A DNA stretch of 8,595 nt from an uncultured Pseudomonadota bacterium (GTDB lineage Bacteria > Pseudomonadota > Gammaproteobacteria > Burkholderiales > Casimicrobiaceae). The notes below the pieces were generated by a model. It was not told where the DNA came from, did not search any database, and was given only the letters and a program-made list of their open reading frames with translations. The stretch lies in contig CALFEY010000375.1 in the NCBI GenBank assembly GCA_937958295.1, positions 1-8,595 on the forward strand, read 5' to 3'. Position 1 is the stretch's first letter, and each line of letters opens with the position of its first letter. Positions 1-6,831 of this stretch are shown in pieces. Position numbers and translations under genes: made by a program.

Positions 1-579
1 CTCGCCAAGTACGCCGGTAAGGGCTTGCGCCTGATCGAGGTCGACAAGGACGACCTCGTCGACCTGCCCGACATCGCCGATCGTGTCGCGGGACAGCCGT
101 TGCGCTTCGTGATCTTCTGCGACGACCTTTCCTTCGACGCCGGCGAGCCCGGCTACAAGGCGCTCAAGGTGATGCTCGACGGCTCCGTCGCCGGCGGGGC
201 CACCAACGTGCTCGTATACGCCACCTCCAATCGCCGTCACCTGCTGCCCGAGTACTTCATCGAGAACCTGGAGACCAAGCACGTGGGCGACGAGGTGCAT
301 CCCGGCGAGTCGGTGGAGGAGAAGATCTCGCTGTCCGAGCGCTTCGGCCTGTGGATCTCGTTCTACCCGTTCTCCCAGGACGACTACCTGCGCGCGGTGG
401 ACGCCTGGCTCCTGCACTTCGGCATCGGTGCGGCGGCCAGTGCGAAGGAAGCCGAGGCCCGCACGCGCGAGGCGCTGCAGTGGGCACTCGGCCGCGGTTC
501 GCGCAGCGGTCGCGCCGCCTGGCAGTTCGCGAAGAACTTCGCGGGGGCGCAGGCGTTGAAGGCGCGCCGCGGCGCGTGA
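1..579 (+). CDS. DUF815-family AAA-type ATPase, 3' part (5' end outside window)
   Basis: The reading frame is open from base 1 to a TGA at 577-579, so the gene starts upstream and about 192 C-terminal residues are visible. A TTG at 25 could serve as a start but lies mid-domain and is not credible. Visible landmarks are a Walker B-like strand (VIFCDDLSF), a sensor-1-like strand ending in Asn-Arg-Arg (VYATSNRRHL) and a conserved block SERFGLWISFYPFSQDDYL. These are typical of the DUF815 (predicted AAA+-superfamily ATPase) family of about 280-300 residues; the Walker A loop would lie in the missing part. The family's molecular role is not established. From memory, in betaproteobacteria it commonly sits between argJ and a mutT-type gene, and a Nudix gene does follow here 37 bases downstream on the same strand. 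The C-terminus is basic (KALKARRGA). Family assignment is firm; function is unknown. Confidence 0.88.
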   Translation, partial: LAKYAGKGLRLIEVDKDDLVDLPDIADRVAGQPLRFVIFCDDLSFDAGEPGYKALKVMLDGSVAGGATNVLVYATSNRRHLLPEYFIENLETKHVGDEVHPGESVEEKISLSERFGLWISFYPFSQDDYLRAVDAWLLHFGIGAAASAKEAEARTREALQWALGRGSRSGRAAWQFAKNFAGAQALKARRGA

Positions 580-616
580 CGGCCGGCGGCGTCCGGGCAG
601 GGCGGAGCGCGCGCGC

Positions 617-1564
<948 letters not shown>

Positions 1565-1568
1565 TCCC

Positions 1569-2462
1569 CTAGCCCACGGCCGCGGCAGCCCCCACCACCC
1601 ACGCCTCGAAGGCGAGCAGGCGAGGCGACAGCGGCCGGTCCGGCGCGTAAGCGAGGTAGTAGCCGCCCGGCATGCGCACCGGCAGGTCGATCGGCGTGAC
1701 GAGCCGACCGCTGCGCAGGTCGTCTTCCACCAGCGCCCGTTGCGCGATCATCACCCCAAGCTCGTCGATGGCCGCTTGGTAGGCAAGCGCCGCATTCTCG
1801 AACTTGAGGCCGCTGTTGCCGTCGAGGTGCGGCATCCCAGCCGCGGCGAGCCATGCGGGCCAGTCGTCGGGACGATTGAGCGAGCATAGAAGCACGTGCT
1901 GCGCGAGGTCGGAAGGCGCGGCGAGCGGGCGCCCGCGTTCGAGCAGGCGCGGACTGCACACGGGCAGCAGCACCTCGCCCAGGAGCCGGCGAAAGCCCGG
2001 CCCGGACGGCGTGTCGCGCTCGGAGTGAATGCACGCATCGATGTCCTCACGATCGAAATCGGCACGCTCGTGCGATGTGGTGATCTGCACGTCGATCGTG
2101 GGGTGCCGCGCGTGGAAGGCCGCCAGGCGCGGCACCAGCCACCGGATGGCGAACGTGGGCGGCAGCTTGAGCCGCAGCAGATTTTCGTCGGGGCTTTGCT
2201 GGAGCTGGCGCGTGGCGTGATCGATCTGGTCGAGCGCGCCCCTCAACGCGCGCAGGTACACGGTGCCCTGCGCCGTGAGGCGGATGCCGTGCTGCGTGCG
2301 TTCCACGAGCCGCACCCCCAGCCAGTGCTCGAGCGCGCGCACGTGCCGGCTGACGGCGCCTTGCGTGACGGACAGCTCGCGCGCCGCGCGCGTGACGCTG
2401 CCGTTGCGGCCCGTGGCTTCGAAAGCCCGTACGGCATTGAGGGGAGGGAGGCGGCGCAGCAT
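1569..2462 (-). CDS. LysR-family transcriptional regulator, GcvA-like
   Basis: With the ATG at 2462 the protein has 297 residues, the usual LysR size. The N-terminus (RRLPPLNAVRAFEATGR, then SVTRAARELSVTQGAVSRHV) is the GcvA-subgroup winged helix-turn-helix over residues 1-66. A linker helix follows, then a periplasmic-binding-type effector domain from about residue 92 (LRLKLPPTFAIRWLVPRLAAFHARHPTIDVQ) to the end. An upstream in-frame TTG at 2519 would add 19 residues (including KHNYFIVRLIKTHIL) unlike the family and running through AT-rich promoter-like DNA, so I reject it. No clear Shine-Dalgarno precedes 2462. The gene is divergent from the leuC-like gene across 142 bases, the classic arrangement for a LysR regulator that controls its neighbour in response to a pathway metabolite; that target is inference. 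Its stop lies 4 bases from the convergent Nudix gene's stop. Confidence 0.9.
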   Translation of the reverse strand: MLRRLPPLNAVRAFEATGRNGSVTRAARELSVTQGAVSRHVRALEHWLGVRLVERTQHGIRLTAQGTVYLRALRGALDQIDHATRQLQQSPDENLLRLKLPPTFAIRWLVPRLAAFHARHPTIDVQITTSHERADFDREDIDACIHSERDTPSGPGFRRLLGEVLLPVCSPRLLERGRPLAAPSDLAQHVLLCSLNRPDDWPAWLAAAGMPHLDGNSGLKFENAALAYQAAIDELGVMIAQRALVEDDLRSGRLVTPIDLPVRMPGGYYLAYAPDRPLSPRLLAFEAWVVGAAAAVG

Positions 2463-2463
2463 C

Positions 2464-2484
2464 GATAAGATATGAGTTTTTATC
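2464..2484. promoter_or_regulatory. Candidate LysR operator: GATAA-N11-TTATC inverted repeat
   Basis: GATAA (2464-2468) and TTATC (2480-2484) are perfect inverted repeats separated by 11 bases, immediately upstream of the regulator's start codon. LysR-type proteins bind interrupted dyads of roughly this size, so it could be an autoregulatory or activation site. The arms are only 5 bases and the region is AT-rich, so chance occurrence is possible. Confidence 0.35.
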
Positions 2485-2490
2485 AATCTC

Positions 2491-2519
2491 ACTATGAAGT
2501 AATTGTGCTTGCAGATCAA
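2491..2519 (-). promoter_or_regulatory. Candidate sigma70-like promoter for the LysR gene
   Basis: Read on the - strand, TTGATC (2519-2514) stands 17 bases before CATAGT (2496-2491). Each hexamer matches 4 of 6 consensus positions at ideal spacing. Transcription would start near 2484, giving a leader of about 22 bases before the ATG at 2462. This is a weak match, called mainly because position, spacing and AT-richness agree. Confidence 0.3.
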
Positions 2520-2565
2520 TGTCGGGGACGCGCATGCTCACGGCAACACGTGCTTTCCGCAGAAA

Positions 2566-2600
2566 GAGCCCGACCACGGGCCGCGGAAGCCCCTTCCACG
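2566..2600 (+). repeat. Leader motif, copy 1 (before leuC-like gene)
   Basis: This 35-base stretch resembles 7536-7570 in front of the tctC gene. Shared blocks in the same order are GAGCC, GACCACGG, CC, CGGAAG and TCCACG, with two compensating small indels. The copy also contains a short perfect hairpin, GGAAG-CCC-CTTCC (2585-2597), which would pair the only purine-rich, Shine-Dalgarno-like stretch ahead of the leuC ATG. A partial GC-rich match to the first half occurs by chance inside the leuB-like gene, so the significance is moderate. Confidence 0.3.
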
Positions 2601-2604
2601 CCCG

Positions 2605-4038
2605 ATGCCCCCGACCACTCTCTTCGAGAAGATATGGCGTCGCCATGTCGTGCACGAGCGCGACGACGGCCGCACGTTGCTCTACGTCGACCGCCACCTG
2701 GTGCAGGACGGGTCCGCGCCGGCGTTCGCGATGCTGCGCCAGCGCGATCTCGTGCCGCGCATGCCCGAGCGCGCCTTTGCCACGCCCGACCATTACGTCC
2801 CCACCAACAGTCGCAGCCTCGCCGACGTGCGCGATCCGGAGGCGGCGCGCATGGCGCAGGCGCTGCGCGACGATGCGACCGGCGCCGGCATCCGCTTCTT
2901 CGGCATCGACGATCCGCGTCAGGGCATCATTCATTTGATCGGCCCCGAGCAGGGCCTGTCGCAGCCGGGCATGCTCATCGTGTGCGGCGACAGCCACACG
3001 TCCACCCACGGCGCGCTCGGCGCCCTGGCCTTTGGCATCGGCGCGTCTGAAGTCGCGCACGTGCTCGCCACGCAGACGATCTGGCAGCAGCGCCCGCGCA
3101 CCCTGCGCGTCACCGTGGAGGGCACACTTGGATCCGGGGTGACTGCCAAGGACGTGATCCTCGCCATCATCGCGAAGATCGGCGCGGCTGGCGCCGCGGG
3201 GCACGCGATCGAGTACGCCGGTCCCACCGTACGTGCGCTGTCGATGGAAGGCCGCTTCACGCTGTGCAACATGTCCATCGAGGCCGGCGCGCGCGCGGGC
3301 ATGGTGGCGCCCGACGACACCGCGTTCGCCTACCTCTCCGGCCGCCCCTTTGCGCCGGCGGGAGAGGCCTGGCAATGCGCCGTGCGCGACTGGCGCACGT
3401 TGCGCAGCGACGACGACGCGACGTTCGACCGCGAGGTCACGCTCGATGTCTCCCATCTCGCCCCGATGGTCACGTGGGGCAATAGCCCCGAGGATGCGTT
3501 GCCCATCACCGGGCGCGTGCCCGATCCGCGCGACGTTGACGACGCCGAGCGGCGCGAGGCCATGCAACGGGCGCTGACCTATATGGGCCTCACCCCGGGA
3601 ATGCCGCTCGCGGAGGTGACGGTGGATCGCGTGTTCATCGGCTCGTGCACCAACTCGCGCATCGAGGACCTGCGCTTGGCCGCGGCGGTGGTGGCGGGGC
3701 GCCGGGTCGCCAAAGGAGTGGAGGCGTGGGTCGTCCCGGGCTCGGGGCTCGTGAAGGCACAGGCGGAAGCCGAGGGGCTCGATCGCGTGTTCGCCGACGC
3801 GGGCTTCCAGTGGCGCTTCGCGGGTTGCTCCATGTGCCTCGCCACTAACGGCGAGCGGGTGGCGCCGGGCGAGCGCTGCGCGTCCACGTCCAATCGCAAT
3901 TTCGTCGGACGGCAGGGGCCAGGGTCGCGCACGCACCTCATGAGTCCCGCCATGGCCGCGGCCGCCGCGGTCACGGGGCGGCTCGCCGACGTGCGCCCGC
4001 TCCTGACCTCCGCGCCGGCGGTATCCGCTTCCACTTGA
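2605..4038 (+). CDS. leuC: LeuC-like large subunit of 3-isopropylmalate dehydratase (aconitase superfamily)
   Basis: The protein has 477 residues, close to the usual 466-475 for LeuC. LeuC with LeuD isomerises 2-isopropylmalate to 3-isopropylmalate via a [4Fe-4S] cluster. The cluster cysteines are present at C348 (GSCTNSRIEDLR), C408 and C411 (GCSMC), and the family blocks CGDSHTSTHGALG (127-139), NMSIEAGARAGMVAPDD (222-238), PGSGLVKAQAE (378-388) and ERCASTSNRNF (423-433) are intact. The ATG at 2605 is chosen because LFEKIWRRHVV is the normal LeuC start; an upstream in-frame extension to 2503 is low-complexity leader. The ribosome site is poor (GGAAG about 15 bases upstream, in a hairpin). 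The motif usually DHNVPTTDR reads DHYVPTNSR (62-70), and WGTSPE reads WGNSPE. With its catabolic neighbours, a substrate other than isopropylmalate is plausible. It is the first gene of the operon; the leuD-like gene follows after 7 bases. Confidence 0.88.
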   Translation: MPPTTLFEKIWRRHVVHERDDGRTLLYVDRHLVQDGSAPAFAMLRQRDLVPRMPERAFATPDHYVPTNSRSLADVRDPEAARMAQALRDDATGAGIRFFGIDDPRQGIIHLIGPEQGLSQPGMLIVCGDSHTSTHGALGALAFGIGASEVAHVLATQTIWQQRPRTLRVTVEGTLGSGVTAKDVILAIIAKIGAAGAAGHAIEYAGPTVRALSMEGRFTLCNMSIEAGARAGMVAPDDTAFAYLSGRPFAPAGEAWQCAVRDWRTLRSDDDATFDREVTLDVSHLAPMVTWGNSPEDALPITGRVPDPRDVDDAERREAMQRALTYMGLTPGMPLAEVTVDRVFIGSCTNSRIEDLRLAAAVVAGRRVAKGVEAWVVPGSGLVKAQAEAEGLDRVFADAGFQWRFAGCSMCLATNGERVAPGERCASTSNRNFVGRQGPGSRTHLMSPAMAAAAAVTGRLADVRPLLTSAPAVSAST

Positions 4039-4045
4039 CGTCATC

Positions 4046-4660
4046 ATGGAACGCTTCGCTCTTCTCGATGCAGCCGCGCTGCCGGTGGACCGCCCCAACG
4101 TCGACACCGACCAGATCGTGCCCGCGCGTTATCTGCAGAAGCCACGCTCGGACGACTTCGGCGCGTATCTCTTCCGCGACCTACGCTTCGCGGCCGACGG
4201 CCACGAGATTCCCTCCTTCTTGCTCAACCAGCCCGCGTACCGCGGGGCGCGCATCGTGGTCGCGCAGCGCAACTTCGGCTGCGGATCGTCGCGCGAGCAT
4301 GCGGTGTGGGCGCTCTTCGATTACGGCATTCGCGCCGTGATCGCGCCGTCCTTCGGCGACATCTTCGCCTCCAACGCACTGAAGAACGGTCTGCTGCCCG
4401 TGGTGCTTGACGAGCCGGTCGTGGCCGGCTTGCTCGAGCAGCTCGTGCGCGCGCCGGGCCTGCATCTCGTCGTGGACCTGCAGGCACAGGAGGTGCGCGT
4501 GCCGGACGGCGCAGTCCATCGCTTCGCCGTCGACCCGTTCGCCAAGCACTGCCTCGTCGAGGGCATCGACGAGATCACCTACACGCTTTCGCTCCTGCCC
4601 GCCATCGAAGCCTACGAGGCGCGGGGCGAGGTCCTCCCTTCCGCTAAGGAACTGCAATGA
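4046..4660 (+). CDS. leuD: LeuD-like small subunit of 3-isopropylmalate dehydratase
   Basis: The protein has 204 residues, matching the roughly 200-215 of bacterial LeuD. It forms the swivelling small subunit that completes the active site of the LeuC partner. Diagnostic blocks are NVDTDQIVPARYLQK (18-32), DDFGAYLFRDLRF (36-48) and the signature NFGCGSSREHAVWAL (76-90), followed by VIAPSFGDIFASNALKNGLLPV. The C-terminal FAKHCLVEGIDEITYTL block corresponds to the family's F-x-HC-L-x-G-x-D-x-I-x-x-TL. The ATG at 4046 gives the standard N-terminus and lies 7 bases after the leuC-like stop. No Shine-Dalgarno is visible, so translation is probably coupled to leuC. The stop overlaps the leuB-like start as ATGA. 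It could be the small subunit of a related hydro-lyase with altered specificity. Confidence 0.88.
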   Translation: MERFALLDAAALPVDRPNVDTDQIVPARYLQKPRSDDFGAYLFRDLRFAADGHEIPSFLLNQPAYRGARIVVAQRNFGCGSSREHAVWALFDYGIRAVIAPSFGDIFASNALKNGLLPVVLDEPVVAGLLEQLVRAPGLHLVVDLQAQEVRVPDGAVHRFAVDPFAKHCLVEGIDEITYTLSLLPAIEAYEARGEVLPSAKELQ

Positions 4661-5733
4661 AGATCGCCGTACTGGGCGGGGACGGCATCGGCCCCGAAGT
4701 TACCGCGCAGGCCGTGAAGGTATTGAAGGCCGTGGTCGGCCCGCAGCAGGCGCTGGAGCTCACTGAGGTCCCGATCGGGGGCGATGCGCTCGAGCGCTAC
4801 GGCGACCCGCTGCCGGTGCACACGCTCGACGCCTGCGGCAAGGCCGAGGCCATCCTCTTCGGCGCGTGCGGGGTTCCCGGCGACGAGGCCATTCCCTACG
4901 AGAAGCGTCCGGGCGCGGCGCTCCTGCGCCTGCGCAAGCATCTCGACCTCTTCGCCAACTTCCGGCCGGCGTTCCTCTTTGCCGAGCTGGCGGAGGCGTC
5001 CACGCTCAAGGCCGAAGTCGTGTCCGGGCTCGACCTCATGATCCTGCGCGAGCTGACCGGCGATGCGTACTTCGGCGAGCCGCGTGGGTTCGGCACCAAC
5101 GCCAAGGGCGAGCGCGAAGGCTTCAACACGATTCGCTATTCGGAGCCCGAGGTCGAGCGCATTGCCCATGTGGCCTTTCGCACGGCGCGCGTGCGCCGGC
5201 GCAAGGTGTGCTCGGTCGACAAGGCCAACGTGCTCGAGGTGATGCAGTTGTGGCGCGACGTGGTCACGCGCGTGGGCCGCGAGTACCCCGACGTCGAGCT
5301 CTCGCACCAGTTCGTGGATGCGGCGGCGATGCAGCTGATGCGCGCGCCGAGGCAGTTCGACGTGATCGTGACCGGCAACATGTTCGGCGACATTCTCTCG
5401 GACGCCGCCGCGATGCTCACCGGATCGATCGGGATGCTGCCGTCGGCCTCGCTCGACGGCGCGGGCCGCGGGCTGTACGAGCCGGTGCACGGCTCGGCCC
5501 CCGACATCGCCGGCAAGGACCTCGCCAATCCGCTCGCGGCGATCCTGTCGGCGGCAATGATGCTGCGCCTGTCGTTCCAGCGGACCGACCTCGCCGATGC
5601 GATCGAGCAGGGGGTGCGGGGCGCGCTTGCGGCGGGGTACCGCACGGGCGACCTCGCGCGGCCCGGCGAGCGCAGCGTGGGCACGCGGGCGATGGGCGAT
5701 GCTGTGGTCGCCGCACTTCCCCGCAAGCCTTGA
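4657..5733 (+). CDS. leuB: LeuB-like NAD-dependent decarboxylating dehydrogenase
   Basis: The protein has 358 residues, the normal 3-isopropylmalate dehydrogenase length. The family oxidises a 2-hydroxy-3-carboxy acid and decarboxylates it to a 2-keto acid. Malate-moiety and metal residues are present: R93, R103 (FANFRPA), R131 (RELTG), Y138, K189 (SVDKANVLE), D221, D245 and D249 (GNMFGDILSD). The HGSAPDIAGK loop (278-287) indicates NAD use. In the specificity helix, betaproteobacterial LeuB has RPEQAILGLRK, but here it is RPGAALLRLRK, so the position of Thermus Glu87 is Gly86. The GGPKW-like or GDWKY-like stretch is also lost (CGVPGDEAIPYEKRPG). This suggests altered preference at the substrate's variable side chain. 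It starts with ATG overlapping the leuD-like stop; AAGGA (4646-4650) is the ribosome site. It is not followed by asd, which from memory often follows the canonical betaproteobacterial leuB. Confidence 0.87.
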   Translation: MKIAVLGGDGIGPEVTAQAVKVLKAVVGPQQALELTEVPIGGDALERYGDPLPVHTLDACGKAEAILFGACGVPGDEAIPYEKRPGAALLRLRKHLDLFANFRPAFLFAELAEASTLKAEVVSGLDLMILRELTGDAYFGEPRGFGTNAKGEREGFNTIRYSEPEVERIAHVAFRTARVRRRKVCSVDKANVLEVMQLWRDVVTRVGREYPDVELSHQFVDAAAMQLMRAPRQFDVIVTGNMFGDILSDAAAMLTGSIGMLPSASLDGAGRGLYEPVHGSAPDIAGKDLANPLAAILSAAMMLRLSFQRTDLADAIEQGVRGALAAGYRTGDLARPGERSVGTRAMGDAVVAALPRKP

Positions 5734-5743
5734 AGCCGGACCC

Positions 5744-5749
5744 GAGGAG
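5744..5749 (+). promoter_or_regulatory. Ribosome binding site fixing the GTG start of the ligJ-like gene
   Basis: GAGGAG lies 7 bases before a GTG at 5757. No ATG in this frame gives a sensible N-terminus, and longer starts would run through the leuB-like gene in another frame. The site therefore decides the start. Confidence 0.75.
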
Positions 5750-5756
5750 CGCTCTC

Positions 5757-6809
5757 GTGCATCCCCACGTGATCGACTGCCACGGCCACTACACCACGAG
5801 CCCGCCCCAGCTCGCGGCCTTTCGCCAGCGGCAGGTCGAGGCGCAGCACAACCTGTCCGCGCAACCGGCCAAGGGCTCGCTGCACGTCACCGACGACGAG
5901 ATCCGCCAGAGCGTGGAGAAGGCGCAGATCCGCCTGCAGCGCGAGCGGGGCACCGACCTCACGCTGTTCTCGCCACGGGCGGCAGGCATGGGCCATCACC
6001 TGGGCGACGCCACCACGAGTCGCTACTGGTCGGAGCACTGCAACGAGCTCATCCACCGCGTGTGCGCGCTGTATCCGCAGCGCTTCGTGGGCGTGTGCCA
6101 GCTGCCGCAGAGTCCCGGCGTCGCGCCTGCCAACTGCATCCCCGAGCTCGAGCGCTGCGTGCGCGAGTTCGGCTTCGTGGGCTGCAATCTCAATCCCGAT
6201 CCCACCGGCGGCTACTGGACCGACCTGCCCATCACCGACCGGGCCTGGTATCCGCTGTACGAGCGCATGGTGGAGCTCGACGTGCCGGCGATGCTGCACA
6301 CGAGCCACTCCTGCAACGCGCACTTCCACACCGCCGGTGCCCACTACATCAATGGCGACACCACGGTGTTCATGCAGCTCGTCCAGTCGGACCTGTTCCG
6401 CGACTTCCCCACGCTGAAGTTCGTGATCCCGCACGGCGGCGGCGCCGTGCCCTATCACTGGGGCCGCTACCGTGGCATCGCCCAGGACCTCGGCCGTCCG
6501 CCGCTGGCGGAGCTTCTGCTCGGCAACGTGTTCTTCGACACGTGCGTGTATCACCGCGCGGGCATGGAGCTCCTGCTAAAGGTCATCCCCGCCGACAACA
6601 TCCTCTTCGCCTCGGAGATTGTGGGCGCGGTGCAGGGGATCGATCCGGAGACGGGCTTCGCGTACGACGACACCAAGCGCTACATTGACGAGATCGAGTG
6701 GCTTTCCCGAGAGGACCGCGACAAGGTCCTGCATGGCAACGCGGCCCGCGTGTACCCACGCCTCGCGCAGGCGCTGGCCGCACGGTTTCCCGGACAGGTC
6801 ATCCCTTGA
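5757..6809 (+). CDS. ligJ: LigJ/PmdE-type 4-oxalomesaconate hydratase (amidohydrolase superfamily)
   Basis: The protein has 350 residues against about 341 for LigJ. LigJ adds water to 4-oxalomesaconate to give 4-carboxy-4-hydroxy-2-oxoadipate in the protocatechuate 4,5-cleavage pathway. The frame starts IDCHGHY, giving metal ligands H9 and H11. H181 (AMLHTSHSC), H226 (IPHGGGAVPYHWGR) and E287 (ILFASEIVGAVQGID) follow; each sits 3 residues after the corresponding LigJ residue as I remember it (H6, H8, H178, H223, E284). Glu in place of the usual amidohydrolase Asp is a LigJ hallmark. The blocks TLFSPRAAGM, GFVGCNLNPDP, DLPITDRAWYPLYERMVELDVPAM and NVFFDTCVYH also match LigJ. The GTG start is supported by GAGGAG 7 bases upstream. 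It lies 23 bases after the leuB-like gene and 22 before an aldolase-family gene, matching the pmdE-pmdF pairing. A relative acting on an analogous unsaturated keto-acid is possible. Confidence 0.8.
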   Translation: MHPHVIDCHGHYTTSPPQLAAFRQRQVEAQHNLSAQPAKGSLHVTDDEIRQSVEKAQIRLQRERGTDLTLFSPRAAGMGHHLGDATTSRYWSEHCNELIHRVCALYPQRFVGVCQLPQSPGVAPANCIPELERCVREFGFVGCNLNPDPTGGYWTDLPITDRAWYPLYERMVELDVPAMLHTSHSCNAHFHTAGAHYINGDTTVFMQLVQSDLFRDFPTLKFVIPHGGGAVPYHWGRYRGIAQDLGRPPLAELLLGNVFFDTCVYHRAGMELLLKVIPADNILFASEIVGAVQGIDPETGFAYDDTKRYIDEIEWLSREDRDKVLHGNAARVYPRLAQALAARFPGQVIP

Positions 6810-6820
6810 AGACGTAACAC

Positions 6821-6825
6821 GGAGG
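6821..6825 (+). promoter_or_regulatory. Ribosome binding site fixing the GTG start of the aldolase-family gene
   Basis: GGAGG stands 6 bases before GTG at 6832, right after the ligJ-like stop codon. It selects this GTG over upstream in-frame codons that would overlap the ligJ-like gene. Confidence 0.75.
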
Positions 6826-6831
6826 CAGCAC

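Larger units (their letters stand above)
2463..2604. promoter_or_regulatory. Divergent control region between lysR-type and leuC-like genes
   Basis: This 142-base gap is the only strongly AT-rich stretch of the window: 2463-2520 is about 31% G+C by hand count, whereas the flanking genes are clearly GC-rich. It should hold the LysR gene's promoter on the - strand, the leuC operon promoter on the + strand, and the regulator's binding sites. Visible elements are an inverted repeat GATAA/TTATC (2464-2484), a direct repeat ATCAAT at 2482-2487 and 2515-2520 with a 33-base period (about three helical turns), and a short dyad TTG-N5-CAA at 2509-2519. The half towards leuC (2521-2604) is GC-rich leader with a small hairpin. 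I found no convincing sigma70 -35/-10 pair for leuC, which would fit an activator-dependent promoter. Confidence 0.6.

Noticed and set aside
2463..2519. Upstream TTG start adding 19 residues to the LysR protein
   Set aside because: The extra residues are unlike LysR N-termini and come from the AT-rich control region; RRLPPLNAVRAFE right after the ATG at 2462 is the typical GcvA-type start.
2472..2604. Possible leucine leader peptide (attenuator) before leuC, beginning with an ATG at 2472
   Set aside because: The frame encodes no run of leucine codons, runs on into the leuC region out of frame, and no terminator/antiterminator pair with a T-run is present.
4036..4043. Perfect palindrome TGACGTCA over the leuC-like stop codon
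   Set aside because: Eight-base palindromes are expected by chance at this scale, and it lies within an operon at a stop/start junction with no sign of function.
2047..4107. A 686-codon open frame on the - strand antisense to the leuC-like gene
   Set aside because: It mirrors the codon pattern of GC-rich leuC and the lysR gene, its translation is rich in Arg/His/Gly without recognisable motifs, and the + strand protein is an unmistakable LeuC homologue.
4728..4740. Reverse-complement match to part of the shared leader motif inside the leuB-like gene
   Set aside because: It is short, GC-rich, on the opposite strand and inside conserved coding sequence, and lacks the CGGAAG and TCCACG blocks; most likely chance.
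4866..5756. Long N-terminal extension of the ligJ-like frame through the leuB-like gene, suggesting a fusion
   Set aside because: The extension is low-complexity Arg/Ala sequence from the leuB region read out of frame; a GTG with a good ribosome site at 5757 gives the normal LigJ N-terminus.
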